From: Paenibacillus sp. JZ16
Lineage (GTDB): Bacteria; Bacillota; Bacilli; Paenibacillales; Paenibacillaceae
Direction of reading: 5' to 3'
NCBI RefSeq assembly: GCF_015326965.1
Contig: NZ_CP017659.1
Span: forward strand, 434,001-498,000
DNA: 64,000 bases
Of the stretch, positions 35,311 to 45,336 are shown piece after piece; within the stretch, counting starts at the first letter, position 1, and each line of letters starts with the position of its first letter. The notes below the pieces were generated by a model. It made no database searches. It was not told where the DNA came from and saw only the letters and a program-made list of their open reading frames with translations. Position numbers and translations under genes: made by a program.

Positions 35311-38300
35311 ATGTTGAATAACGTTAATGTTCAGGCAGAAATAGCCCATAAGGATCTAATGCAACTGAAGCAGCAATTCGAGAATCCGGATGCCACATAT
35401 CGCCCGCAGCCGTTCTGGTTCCTGAATCATGAGCTCACGAGGCCGGAGCTGGAAAGCCAGATCCAATCGATGTATGAAGCGGGTGTTGGAGGTGTTGTTC
35501 TGCATGCGCGCCATGGGATGCAAACCTCTTACCTGTCGCCGGCATTCATGGAAGCGTTGGAGTTCTGTACCCTGGAGTGCAAGAAACGCAATATGGTCGT
35601 CTGGCTGTACGATGAGGACAATTGGCCAAGCGGAACGTTGGGCGGCAAACTGACGCGTCAGCATCCGGAATATCGCATGCGTTATTTAAGGGTTGAAGAG
35701 AAAAGATATACGCATGACGGACAACAACAAGGATTGAAGCTGGATTTTGCGCGTTATGATCACAATGAGCTTATTGCCATCCTGGCTTATCGCGCTGCTT
35801 GGCAGGACGGGGAATGGATGCTCTGTGATGAACCGGAGGATCTTACGCATGTATGGGGTAGAGAATGGACGCCGACTACGGAGGATCCTTATATCGTGCT
35901 GGCCTGCTGGTCCTGCGAGATCGCGGAAGGGATCACGTTTGCCAATGGGTACTACTTGGATACGTTGAATCCGGAAGCCGTTCAGGCCTTCATCCGAATG
36001 TCCTATGATCCGTTTCAGTCCTTGCAGGAATACTTCGGCACAACGATACAGGGCGTTTTCACCGACGAACCCGGGCTAATGATCCATGATGGTTTCTTTG
36101 GGGTGGAAGCGATCCGGACGGCAGTTCACGATGTAGGCGCTACCCTGCCGGGCATGGTCTTCGCTTGGACGGAAGGGATGGCGGAGCGATATCGGCAAGA
36201 GAACGGCTATGATCTCATCCCGCGGTTAGGCGCCTTGTTATATAACATGGCTGATGGCAGCCGGTCAACGAAGCAGCAGTATTATGATACGATAACACGC
36301 TGGTATGTTGAGGGCTATCATCAAGCGATTCGTTCATGGTGTGAGCGGCATGGACTGCTCTACATTGGTCATACGCTCGAAGAGCCGGTCTGGGGACAGG
36401 CTAGATCGCAAGGCAATCAGACCCGGGTGCTGCAGCAGTTTCACTACGCTGGCGTGGATTATTTAACGCCCGGAATCGGCACGAAGGAGAATCCGCATCG
36501 GATCGTGTCGGTGAAGACGGCAGCTTCTGTCGCTCAGCTGAACAGCAAGGAACGGGTGATCTGCGAATCGTTTGGCGCAAGCGGTCACGGCTATTCCATG
36601 CGAGAGCGGCGACTGGATGCCAATTTCATGGCATTTCTGGGCGTTAACCTCTTCATCCCGCATGCGTTCTATTACTCGTTTGCCGGGTATCGGAAGACCG
36701 ATTTCCCGCCGACGGAATTCAAGCATGCGCCTCACTGGCCGCATTATCGTGCTTTTGCCGACTATCTCGGTCGACTGGGTCTGCTTGGCGCGAGCGGTAA
36801 ACGTACACCGGAGATTCTTCTGCTGTCACCTATCCATACGGTATACGAAAATATGTTCGTATCCGGTCAATCGAATAAATATCCCGCTTCCGATGCTCTA
36901 TTCTCGCTCCTGTCGGATCGGATGCTTCGCAGATCCATTGATTACGACTATGTAGACGAATCTCAGCTTCGCGAAGCAAGCCTTATGGATGGAGAAGGGG
37001 TGCGATTTAACGGGTGTGCGAACATATATTCGGTTTTGATTATGCCGGAGATTGAGGTCATGTCGAAGGACATAGCCGCACAGCTCGTTTCGTATGTTAA
37101 GCAAGGCGGTACTCTCATTGCTGTAGGAGCGATACCGCGGCATAGCGAGTGCTTGCATCATGATCCGGAACTGGCGAAGCATATGCATGCGCTGTTTGGT
37201 TCGACTCCGCAGCATAATGAATTACGATCCATCGGCAAGGGGTATACTCTGTTTTATTCCCTGGAGAACTTGCCACTTGTTGATCCGATTGATTCATTGT
37301 GTGAACGTGTAAGCGGGTTATTAAGGAAAAGTCCTGTTTTACGATGGAAGTTGATCGAAGGACAACATGAGGATTTGATTAGTGTAGAACGTGTGTTCGG
37401 GACTCGGGTATATGTGTGGCTGATGAACTGGTCGGAGAATCTCGTTTCCATGAAGCTTGATGCCATTGAGGCGAAGTACCGAATCGAAGAATGGGGCTTG
37501 GAAAGCGGAAAAATACGCCGGTTAGCCAGCGATTCCGTTCTTACCTATGCAGCTGGGGAGCTGCGAGTGCTATCGGTTGTACCTGAGGAGAGCACAATTG
37601 GTTCAACGGAACAAATGTTCGATATGAAGCGGGATGCAGAGGATGTAACCCTTCTTGATAATCCATGGCGTTTCCAGACACTCGAACCTAATGTTTTATT
37701 ACTCGACCAATGGCAGGTCACGCTGAATGACCGACAGTCCAGGATGAACGCTACGATGCCTGGGCAAGTGAACACGTATCGTACAACGTTTACCATGACG
37801 CAGGAACTGATCGAACGCTTGCAATCACCGAGCGGTAGGGGGCTTCCGGATCAATCCAATAACAACCCATCACCGAAGATCGAGCTCATTCTGGACGATG
37901 TGGAGCAGAAGATCCCTTCCCATATCGGTTTCCTGCAGCGCAGGCGCAACCTTGAAATCTTCGTGAATGGCGTAAGACAGAATGCGCTGCAGCCCTCTAC
38001 TTGGCAGGATCAACACTATGCTAGCGTGGATATCACGCCGCATTTGTTAGTGGGCGAGAACGAACTTGAGATTCTGACGGTATCATTGCTGGAGCCGATG
38101 CCGGCCATTTCATTTCCTGCATTTTTGATCGGACCCTTTGTTATAGAAGATCGGATGAGGCTAAACGCGAGTCCGGAACATATGTTTGGTTGTTGGACTT
38201 CTGCCGGCTATCCTTATTATGCGGGAGCGGGAGAATACTCACAGCAAGTGAATCTGACCCAAGTTAGCTTGGCTCCAGATGAGGAATTATGGCTGGAAGC

Positions 38301-38529
38301 TGAAGATATAAGGGAGACAGCTTCTTTATATGTGAATGATATGGAGGTAGGGATTCGATTGTGGCCTCCTTATCACTGGGACATCACGCCATATGTTGAG
38401 CAGGGGAGCAATTGGATTACCATCCGGGCAGCCAATACGCTGGAGAACTTATATGGAAAGACTGCATTGCCTTCCGGGATGAATGGAAGGGTGAAGCTGG
38501 TGCGTCGAACTTTGTCTAAAAGATTGTAA
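35311..38529 (+). CDS. GH106-like glycosyl hydrolase (putative alpha-L-rhamnosidase type)
   Basis: The 1072-residue protein begins after about 20 residues with RPQPFWFLNHELTRPELESQ, IQSMYEAGVGGVVLHARHG and VWLYDEDNWPSG, the pattern of the GH106 group. A TIM barrel occupies roughly 20-480 (FTDEPGL and HTLEEPVWGQ supply acidic residues). An amidotransferase-like domain lies near 500-650 (LVSYVKQGGTLIAVGA), and a beta-sandwich end resembles a carbohydrate-binding module (about 850-1070). No signal peptide is seen. Rhamnosidase activity is known for some GH106 members, but this bacterial clade is broad, so the sugar is uncertain. Confidence 0.82.
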   Translation: MLNNVNVQAEIAHKDLMQLKQQFENPDATYRPQPFWFLNHELTRPELESQIQSMYEAGVGGVVLHARHGMQTSYLSPAFMEALEFCTLECKKRNMVVWLYDEDNWPSGTLGGKLTRQHPEYRMRYLRVEEKRYTHDGQQQGLKLDFARYDHNELIAILAYRAAWQDGEWMLCDEPEDLTHVWGREWTPTTEDPYIVLACWSCEIAEGITFANGYYLDTLNPEAVQAFIRMSYDPFQSLQEYFGTTIQGVFTDEPGLMIHDGFFGVEAIRTAVHDVGATLPGMVFAWTEGMAERYRQENGYDLIPRLGALLYNMADGSRSTKQQYYDTITRWYVEGYHQAIRSWCERHGLLYIGHTLEEPVWGQARSQGNQTRVLQQFHYAGVDYLTPGIGTKENPHRIVSVKTAASVAQLNSKERVICESFGASGHGYSMRERRLDANFMAFLGVNLFIPHAFYYSFAGYRKTDFPPTEFKHAPHWPHYRAFADYLGRLGLLGASGKRTPEILLLSPIHTVYENMFVSGQSNKYPASDALFSLLSDRMLRRSIDYDYVDESQLREASLMDGEGVRFNGCANIYSVLIMPEIEVMSKDIAAQLVSYVKQGGTLIAVGAIPRHSECLHHDPELAKHMHALFGSTPQHNELRSIGKGYTLFYSLENLPLVDPIDSLCERVSGLLRKSPVLRWKLIEGQHEDLISVERVFGTRVYVWLMNWSENLVSMKLDAIEAKYRIEEWGLESGKIRRLASDSVLTYAAGELRVLSVVPEESTIGSTEQMFDMKRDAEDVTLLDNPWRFQTLEPNVLLLDQWQVTLNDRQSRMNATMPGQVNTYRTTFTMTQELIERLQSPSGRGLPDQSNNNPSPKIELILDDVEQKIPSHIGFLQRRRNLEIFVNGVRQNALQPSTWQDQHYASVDITPHLLVGENELEILTVSLLEPMPAISFPAFLIGPFVIEDRMRLNASPEHMFGCWTSAGYPYYAGAGEYSQQVNLTQVSLAPDEELWLEAEDIRETASLYVNDMEVGIRLWPPYHWDITPYVEQGSNWITIRAANTLENLYGKTALPSGMNGRVKLVRRTLSKRL

Positions 38530-38550
38530 TCTTAAATGGATAGCTTTGAA

Positions 38551-38589
38551 AATGACTGCAGCCGAGGTTAGGTTGTAGTCATTCTTTTT
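38551..38589 (+). terminator. Terminator after the GH106-like gene
   Basis: AATGACTGCAGCC pairs with GGTTGTAGTCATT (two G-T/mismatch positions) around 7 bases, followed by CTTTTT. Confidence 0.85.
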
Positions 38590-38594
38590 AAAAG

Positions 38595-38620
38595 GTTTAC
38601 ATAATATTTAATATGTAATC
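38595..38620. promoter_or_regulatory. 26-bp palindrome-like site, second copy
   Basis: GTTTACATA and TATGTAATC flank an AT spacer; 23 of 26 bases match the perfect palindrome at 2270-2295. It lies about 185 bases before the secreted PHP gene. A shared regulator of the two distant loci is possible. Confidence 0.45.
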
Positions 38621-38804
38621 TTAAAGATTTGAAGAAAAGAAAATGGCGTATTTCGAGTTTGATGGGTGATATTTTTTCATAGAGACATATTGAATAGGGA
38701 GCTTCATTCTTACACAATCAACGATTTACGATAACATTCTCTTCATCATGGAGGCTTACACTTAAGAAGTTTGACGAACGATATCAATTTGGAGGTGCCA
38801 TGAA

Positions 38805-40406
38805 GTGCAGCTAAAGAAGAAAACCATCATGGTTTTGGCGCTCAGCTTGTCCATTTTTTCGCAAGGCATGATCGTTCATGCAAAGGAAGATGGGGCTAGG
38901 ATTAGGCCGGAAGGAAGCGGCAAATGGATGACAGGGGAGTATCACTCGCATACGTATCAATCCGATGATGCCAGCCAATCCCTGCAGGAACTGCTGGACA
39001 ACGGATTCCAGAAATATGGCTTGGATTGGATCGCGGTCTCCGACCATCTTAGAGTTTCTAAACGGGACGACGAGGGAAATCCTCTTGCCGGCGGATCTAT
39101 TCCGTTCTCCATGGGAATGGCTCAATACCAGATTCCCAAGATTCAGCAGCTTCAGGAAGCAGGGAAATACAAGAACAAGATTATCTTCTCAGGCTTTGAG
39201 TGGGACATGCCTACATATGAACATGTGGGAATCGGTATTATATCAGGTAAATACGGTTCAGAATCGAGCCTCAAGGCAGCCCGTCAGTTCGAGTATCTGT
39301 TCACCGATCGGGATGAAGCGATGTTCGATCCCAAAGACGTAGCCGATTGGAATAAACAAGACAGCCGGGCCTATACGACTCCCGAAGATGCCCGAGCAGC
39401 ACTGGCATGGCTTCAGAAAAGCTATGGAAACCGCAGTTATGCATTGCTCAACCATCCTTCCAGAAAAACCGTGTACACCATCGCGGATATCCGGGATTTC
39501 AACAATATTGCGCCAAACGTGGTGTTCGGAATGGAAGGCATGCCGGGGAATCAGATGGAGCCTGACCGCGGCGGACTAAACTTAACCACGCCGGAAAACA
39601 GAACGTACGGCGGCGCTGATTACATGATTGCCAAGGTTGGCGGCGTATGGGATGCGCTGCTTGGCGAAGGACGCGAATTTTGGAACTTTGCGAACTCGGA
39701 TTCTCATTTTGAGATCAGTGAAAACCGTTTGTACTCCAGTGGATATTGGCCCGGGCAATACGCTAAAAATTACACTTGGGTGAATGGGGACGACATGCAA
39801 AGCGTACTTAACGGTATGCGTTCGGGTAAATCGTTCTCCGTCTACGGCGATTTAATTAACGCGCTGGATTATCGCGTTCGTCACGGGAACAAGCAGGCCG
39901 AAATGGGGAGTAACCTGCAAGTGAAGAAAGGGAACCCGATTGAAATTACGATCCGATTCAAAAGTCCGAGTAAAAATAACAACGGTGATCCTGTAACCGT
40001 AGATCATGTCGATTTGATCTCAGGCGACGTAACAGGTAAAGCGCAGCCAGGTACGGCGGCTTACAGCAGGAGCACTAACGATTCGACGAAAGTGGTTAAA
40101 CGGTTTACGAGCAAGGATTGGAAGACCGATCGGGATGGATACAACGTCATCACTTATCGGACGACCGCAACGAAGGATCAATACTTCCGTTTAAGAGGGA
40201 CTAATCTTGGCGTGAATGTTGCTGGAGAAACCAGCAATGGCGACCCACTCATAGATCCGAAAACGGACATCGAAGACAATGAGCAGCGGTTTGCGGAAAT
40301 TAATAAACGAAACTACATCGACCTGTGGTTTTATTCTAATCCGATCTTTGTCAGCGTTGGCGACAAGCCGGTTAAAGGCCCTAACAAACAGAGAAAGCAT
40401 CAGTAG
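38805..40406 (+). CDS. Secreted PHP-domain metallohydrolase
   Basis: The 533-residue protein has a GTG start with GGAGGTGCC upstream and a signal peptide cleaved near IVHAKE. The mature part has the PHP metal motifs: EYHSHTYQSDD (about 47-56), WIAVSDHL, a lone glutamate in SGFEWD, LLNHPSR and FANSDSHFE. These are ligands for a multi-metal phosphoesterase site. A beta-rich tail follows from about residue 360. Related secreted proteins hydrolyse phosphodiesters or phosphate monoesters outside the cell. It stands alone with its own terminator, downstream of the glycan locus; a link to phosphorylated glycans is only a guess. Confidence 0.85.
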   Translation: MQLKKKTIMVLALSLSIFSQGMIVHAKEDGARIRPEGSGKWMTGEYHSHTYQSDDASQSLQELLDNGFQKYGLDWIAVSDHLRVSKRDDEGNPLAGGSIPFSMGMAQYQIPKIQQLQEAGKYKNKIIFSGFEWDMPTYEHVGIGIISGKYGSESSLKAARQFEYLFTDRDEAMFDPKDVADWNKQDSRAYTTPEDARAALAWLQKSYGNRSYALLNHPSRKTVYTIADIRDFNNIAPNVVFGMEGMPGNQMEPDRGGLNLTTPENRTYGGADYMIAKVGGVWDALLGEGREFWNFANSDSHFEISENRLYSSGYWPGQYAKNYTWVNGDDMQSVLNGMRSGKSFSVYGDLINALDYRVRHGNKQAEMGSNLQVKKGNPIEITIRFKSPSKNNNGDPVTVDHVDLISGDVTGKAQPGTAAYSRSTNDSTKVVKRFTSKDWKTDRDGYNVITYRTTATKDQYFRLRGTNLGVNVAGETSNGDPLIDPKTDIEDNEQRFAEINKRNYIDLWFYSNPIFVSVGDKPVKGPNKQRKHQ

Positions 40407-40433
40407 GATGCGAATCGCACTCGATTTATTTAG

Positions 40434-40468
40434 AAGACTGCCGGTGGTTCGGTAGTCTTTTTGTTTTT
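40434..40468 (+). terminator. Terminator after the PHP gene
   Basis: AAGACTGCCG pairs with CGGTAGTCTT around a 6-base loop, followed by two T runs. Confidence 0.85.
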
Positions 40469-40598
40469 TTACACGAAGTATAATGATGCATTTCGTAATA
40501 TAGCTGATGAGAAGTTGGTTGTATTTTGCTGCATATCCTATCATTTTATTGTGCAAATTTAACGAAGGGTATAGGCTGTTAAGGAGAGGAGAGATGAT

Positions 40599-41414
40599 AT
40601 GTTTACGATCGGTGAAATATCCAAGCTTTTTCAGATCGATATCCGCACCCTCCGGTATTACGACGATATTGATTTATTTAAACCGGCAACCGTGGATCAT
40701 CTGACAAATTACCGTTATTATTCGGTCGATCAATTCGAGCAGCTGAATACCATTCTGTATCTCAAGGCGCTTGGCATCCCTTTAAAGGACATTAAGCTTT
40801 TTCTGGATGATCGGGAGATTGAGAATATACTAACCCTGCTCAAGGAGCAGCAGCGCAGAACCGAAGAGAAAATTGAGGAATATCAAAGAATCCGGGCGAA
40901 GATCAAAAGCCGAATTGAGCAGATCGAAGATGCCTCGAATAAGGAAGAGCTCTACAAAATTCGGGAAGTCGAGTTTCCCGAGAGAGTGATGGTTTTGCTC
41001 AAACAGAACATACATAAAAGCGACAATCTGGATATGCCGATCCGATTATTGGAGAACAGCACCAAAATGAAGTCCACCATTTTCCTTGGCAAAGTAGGAT
41101 TATCGATCTCGATTAATCGTTTAATGCAAAGTAAATTTGATGAATATGACTCCATTTTTGTCATTGTAGAGCAGGAAAGTGCGCGCAGCAGCACTGAGGT
41201 CGAAGAGAAGATATCGCCCCAAGGCACTTATATTACGATTCGGTTTGCCGGGACACACGAAGATGCAGCGCCTCATTATAGAATGCTCCTGGATTATATC
41301 GAGGAAAAAGGATACAGCCTGATCGAGGATGCGTTGGAGATCACATACATTGATTACGGGCTTACCGGTGATCCCTCTCAATTCGTAACCGAAATTCAAA
41401 TGCTTGCTAAATAA
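40599..41414 (+). CDS. MerR family regulator with GyrI-like effector domain
   Basis: The 271-residue protein has an N-terminal MerR helix-turn-helix (FTIGEISKLFQIDIRTLRYY, YRYYSVDQFEQLNTI), then the long dimerisation helix (about 80-120, rich in E, K and R). The C-terminal domain (about 125-270) resembles the GyrI-like small-molecule-binding domains of BmrR. Such proteins activate multidrug-response genes when they bind hydrophobic cations. No efflux pump gene is adjacent; the next gene is DUF554. AAGGAGAGGAGAG precedes the start. Confidence 0.9.
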   Translation: MFTIGEISKLFQIDIRTLRYYDDIDLFKPATVDHLTNYRYYSVDQFEQLNTILYLKALGIPLKDIKLFLDDREIENILTLLKEQQRRTEEKIEEYQRIRAKIKSRIEQIEDASNKEELYKIREVEFPERVMVLLKQNIHKSDNLDMPIRLLENSTKMKSTIFLGKVGLSISINRLMQSKFDEYDSIFVIVEQESARSSTEVEEKISPQGTYITIRFAGTHEDAAPHYRMLLDYIEEKGYSLIEDALEITYIDYGLTGDPSQFVTEIQMLAK

Positions 41415-41421
41415 ACGATTG

Positions 41422-41452
41422 ACCCTCCAGCTGCTGGAGGGTTTATTCTTTG
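41422..41452 (+). terminator. Terminator after the MerR gene
   Basis: ACCCTCCAGC and GCTGGAGGGT form a perfect 10-bp stem with a single-base centre, followed by TTATTCTTT. Confidence 0.8.
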
Positions 41453-41484
41453 TATCAAAACATATTTAGTAGGAGAGAACGACT

Positions 41485-42169
41485 GTGATTGGAACCATTG
41501 TAAACGTAACAACCATTGTTGTAGGCAGCACGATTGGAAATGTATTTAAGAAGGGGATGAGCGAAACCTATCAGGACATCCTGATGCAGGCGATGGGTTT
41601 GGCCGTCATGGCACTTGGTGTGAATTCAATCGTGAAGTATATGCCGGATAGCCAATATCCCGTTTTATTCATTATAAGTCTTGCCATAGGCGGTCTGATC
41701 GGGGAGAAGCTGAACCTGGAGCAGGGATTTAAAAAAGCGGTGTCGAGGTTCACCAAGGGTAATTTGGCTGAAGGATTAACAACGGCCATTCTGTTGTTCT
41801 GTATGGGAACATTGTCCATTATCGGACCGATCGAGAGCGCTTTGAATAATAATCATACCTATCTGTTCACCAATGCCATTCTGGATGGCGTGACGTCCAT
41901 CGTACTAGCTTCAACCTTCGGCATTGGCATTGTTCTACTCAGCCGTGGCCACATTTTGTTGGCAAGGGTTATTGTACGTGATGGCCGGCGCAGCCTCTGG
42001 CTTTATTACAACGGAGCTGTTAACCGAAATATCCATCATTGGCGCCATATTAATTTTTGCTTCAGGCTTAAACATTTTGGGTATACGGAATTTCAAAACC
42101 ATGAATCTCACGCCATCGCTGTTGATCCCGGTCGTATTCATTACGCTTAAAAACCTGCTCGGTTTTTAA
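41485..42169 (+). pseudogene. DUF554 family membrane protein, frameshifted
   Basis: The first frame (GTG at 41485 with AGGAGAG upstream) encodes a normal DUF554 start through TSIVLASTFGIG, then turns into non-membrane sequence and stops at 42150. The correct C-terminal part, LLTEISIIGAILIFASGLNI to NLLGF, is in another frame ending at 42169. One surplus base around 41922-41932 (in GGCATTGGCATTG) explains the switch; without it the protein would be 227 residues, the family's usual size. DUF554 proteins are multi-span membrane proteins of unknown function. Either the gene is broken or there is a base-calling error. Confidence 0.8.
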
Positions 42170-42208
42170 CATGAAACCCGGATTCAGCCTTATCTTCATT
42201 TCAAGGAT

Positions 42209-42236
42209 AGCCCGCCTACGGATGGCGGGTTTTTTT
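42209..42236 (+). terminator. Terminator after the DUF554 gene
   Basis: CCCGCC pairs with GGCGGG around TACGGAT and is followed by seven T. Confidence 0.8.
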
Positions 42237-42377
42237 GCTGTTCTTCCATACCACGCTCGCGGAATGAACCATTGTTTACCTTGGTGCATAAGTTTTGTGA
42301 CAATTTCAATAATATAGGAGAACCGACAGCATCTAAGAATTGGACTAGGTGGATAGACAGAAGGAGGCTTCATCGTT

Positions 42378-44051
42378 ATGAATATAGCTGAACATAAATT
42401 GCTGGTCGCAGCGCTAGGCGGCGTTAATGAAATTGGTAAGAACATGTACTTCATTCAGTATGATCAAGATATCGTGGTCATTGATTGCGGTTCCAAGTTC
42501 CCAGACGAAAACCTGCCCGGCATTGATTTAATTGTGCCTGACTTCACCTATTTGCTGGACCATGCGGATAAAGTCAGAGCTCTTATTGTCACACACGGAC
42601 ATGAGGACCATATCGGAGGGATACCTTATTTGCTGAAGCAGCTCCCGATCCCTGTGTATGGGACGAAGCTCACGATTGAGCTGATTAAAATCAAGCTGAA
42701 AGAGCATCGCCTTCTGCGTGATTCCGAGCTCCACACGATTGATGCAAATTCCACCATTGAAGCGGGCGCCATCCATGCCTCTTTTTTTTCGACCAGCCAC
42801 AGCATTCCGGACTGCGTGGGTATCGTCTTTCAGACGCCAGAAGGCAATGTTGTCCACACGGGGGATTTTAAATTTGACATGTCTCCTGTGAAGGGACCAT
42901 ATCCGGATCTGCATCGGATGGCTGATATCGGCAAGCAGGGGGTAAAGGTGATATTATCCGAAAGCACAAACGCCGAGAGACCGGGATTTACGCCTTCGGA
43001 ACGTCTCGTTGGCGGACATATCCTGGAAGCATTCGCTCAGGCAAAACAGCAGGTATTCATCTCTACGTTTGCGTCGAACGTGAACCGTGTTCAGCAGATC
43101 ATCGATGCCGCCGCTGAAACAGGGCGAAAGCTCATTCTGCTCGGCCGCAGCATGGTGAATGTCGTCACCGTATCCAAGGAGCATGGCTACTTAAATATCC
43201 CCGATGACTTACTGATTGATGCAGGCGACAGCGAGCGTTATCCACCGGACAAAATTGCCGTGCTATGCACGGGGAGTCAAGGGGAACCAATGGCAGCTTT
43301 ATCACGATTAGCCAACTCCAAGCATCCCCATATTGAGATTTTGCCTGGCGATACCGTTATCATAGCTGCAGGGGCCATACCGGGAAATGAGAGGAACCTT
43401 GCTCATGTGATCGATAATTTGTATGTGCTGGGAGCCCAGGTCATCTATGGGTCCGGTTCTGCTTCAGGGATGCACGTATCCGGGCATGGCAGCCAAGAAG
43501 AGTTGAAATTAATGCTCACCTTGATGAAACCGGATTACTTAATTCCTGTTCATGGTGAATTCCGAATGCTGTATCAGCATCGTCAGCTGGCGGAATCCGT
43601 GGGGATCCCTAATGAGAATGTGTTCATAATTCAGAATGGCGACACGATCCAAATCCAGCAGGGAATGGCCTCCTTAGGTCCAAAAATCCCTTCAGGCAAC
43701 AGCCTGGTGGACGGATTGATGATCGGGAACGTGGGCAACATCGTTTTGCGAGACCGTAGACAACTGTCCTCCGACGGGATGCTTATTATCGTAACCACGC
43801 TCAGTAAAACGGAAAAGCAGATGGTGGCGAAGCCTGAGCTCATATCCAGAGGTTTCATCTTCGTGAAAGATTCGGAGGAATTCATGGGTCAAATCCACGA
43901 TATCGTCATGTCTTCCATGAAGGATTTAACGGAAACCGGGTCCACCCAATGGAATCTGATCAAGCAGACCTTGAAAGATCATGTTGGGAAATTCATATAC
44001 AGCGAGACAAAGAGACGGCCGATGATTCTTCCCATCATTATCGAGGTATAA
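42378..44051 (+). CDS. Ribonuclease J
   Basis: The 557-residue protein is a metallo-beta-lactamase/beta-CASP nuclease. The metal motif HGHEDHIGG (about 73-81) is intact, followed by STSHSIPDC, HTGDFKFD and, in the beta-CASP and C-terminal parts, SGHGSQEE and PVHGEFRM. These match RNase J, which degrades and matures RNA by 5'-to-3' exonuclease and endonuclease action. The intact HxHxDH motif points to a J1-type active enzyme rather than degenerate J2. AGAAGGAGG precedes the ATG, and a good terminator follows. It is monocistronic. Confidence 0.95.
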   Translation: MNIAEHKLLVAALGGVNEIGKNMYFIQYDQDIVVIDCGSKFPDENLPGIDLIVPDFTYLLDHADKVRALIVTHGHEDHIGGIPYLLKQLPIPVYGTKLTIELIKIKLKEHRLLRDSELHTIDANSTIEAGAIHASFFSTSHSIPDCVGIVFQTPEGNVVHTGDFKFDMSPVKGPYPDLHRMADIGKQGVKVILSESTNAERPGFTPSERLVGGHILEAFAQAKQQVFISTFASNVNRVQQIIDAAAETGRKLILLGRSMVNVVTVSKEHGYLNIPDDLLIDAGDSERYPPDKIAVLCTGSQGEPMAALSRLANSKHPHIEILPGDTVIIAAGAIPGNERNLAHVIDNLYVLGAQVIYGSGSASGMHVSGHGSQEELKLMLTLMKPDYLIPVHGEFRMLYQHRQLAESVGIPNENVFIIQNGDTIQIQQGMASLGPKIPSGNSLVDGLMIGNVGNIVLRDRRQLSSDGMLIIVTTLSKTEKQMVAKPELISRGFIFVKDSEEFMGQIHDIVMSSMKDLTETGSTQWNLIKQTLKDHVGKFIYSETKRRPMILPIIIEV

Positions 44052-44068
44052 GCATTCGAATTATAGAG

Positions 44069-44099
44069 AAGCACAGCCTATTTCAGGCTGTGCTTTTTT
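44069..44099 (+). terminator. Terminator after the RNase J gene
   Basis: AAGCACAGCC and GGCTGTGCTT form a perfect 10-bp stem followed by a T run. Confidence 0.9.
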
Positions 44100-44324
44100 C
44101 AGTGAGATTGAAACATGGTCGGTGTAGGCATACACCCGGATGCAGGCCGCTGCATACACTGCCGATAAGGAATCGCTGAAGGTGTTGTTCTTCCATTCAC
44201 GTCTGTGAAAAAAAGAATAACACATAATCCGGATTCGTCCACATAACCATTTACAGAATGGACATGAACGTCTTGTCCGATTACCGGAATGGATCCGGTT
44301 ATTAACGAAAGGAGGAGGATCGGT

Positions 44325-45275
44325 TTGTCATCCACCCCAGAAGGGAAATGGACAGCGGAGCATGGAAAATGGGCTAAACGAAAGTTCAGATTTACGCGCA
44401 ATGACTGGATGGGCTATCTATTCAGCGCCCCACTGATTGTTGGCGTCATCGTGTTTGCCATTTATCCTATGTTTGCCGCACTGTTTATGAGTTTTCATCA
44501 GACATCCGGGCTCAATTTATCCGGCACCTGGGTGGGCCTGAGCAACTACCAATACGCATTAGAAGATTCCTTATTTTGGCAAGCGCTTTCAAATACGTTT
44601 GTCATGGGGATATGGTCTGTACTGCTTGGAATCGCACTATCGTTTGTTTTAGCGAGCCTAATTAATAATCTGAAATGGCATCTGGGACGTAATTTTTTCA
44701 AAGCGGTATATTTTCTTCCCAATGTCGTGTCAGGCGTTGCTACAAGCTTGTTGTTCTCCTTCTTGTTTTTTCCGTCCAAGGAAGGGCTGATCAACTTTGT
44801 GATTGGTTTGTTCGGCCTTGATCCCGTCGGTTGGTTCACGAACCCGGAAGTGGCGCGTTACAGTATCGTGCTCATGAGTTTATGGGGCGCGCTTGGGTAC
44901 AACACCATTATTTTTCTGGCTGGTTTGCAGAGCGTTCCGCGTGATCTTTATGAAGCTGCAGAAGTGGATGGGGCCGGCACCTACCGGAAATGGTGGTACA
45001 TTACGATTCCATACTTGCGTCCAATCTTCGTGTTCATGCTCATCATGGGAACCATCGGCGGAATGAAACGGTTTACGGATGTATGGCTAATCGGCGGAAC
45101 CGCTGGTAATCCAGGGGGAAGCTTGATGACCGTGGTGCTGTATATTTACCGAAATGCGTTTCTCTCTTCGCAGATGGGGCTGGCTACGGCCGTATCCTAT
45201 CTGTTATTCGTCATCATACTCATCCTAACCGTGTTCCTCATGCTGCTCAACCGCCGCAAAGACAGTTTGGACTAA
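44325..45275 (+). CDS. Sugar ABC transporter permease, MalF type
   Basis: The 316-residue protein has six membrane segments beginning WMGYLFSAPLIVGVIVFAIYP and the EAA loop YEAAEVDGAGTYRKWWYITIP. TTG at 44325 is preceded by GGAGGAGGAT and is a better start than the ATG at 44289, which lacks a ribosome site. It is the first gene of a three-gene importer with no regulator, enzyme or ATPase visible nearby. It belongs to the CUT1 class for oligo- or disaccharides. The transported sugar is unknown. Confidence 0.92.
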   Translation: MSSTPEGKWTAEHGKWAKRKFRFTRNDWMGYLFSAPLIVGVIVFAIYPMFAALFMSFHQTSGLNLSGTWVGLSNYQYALEDSLFWQALSNTFVMGIWSVLLGIALSFVLASLINNLKWHLGRNFFKAVYFLPNVVSGVATSLLFSFLFFPSKEGLINFVIGLFGLDPVGWFTNPEVARYSIVLMSLWGALGYNTIIFLAGLQSVPRDLYEAAEVDGAGTYRKWWYITIPYLRPIFVFMLIMGTIGGMKRFTDVWLIGGTAGNPGGSLMTVVLYIYRNAFLSSQMGLATAVSYLLFVIILILTVFLMLLNRRKDSLD

Positions 45276-45336
45276 TGCCATTATCCATTATTCGGATCCG
45301 TAGGGGAACCTTATTCCAGAAGACAGGAGGGTAACT

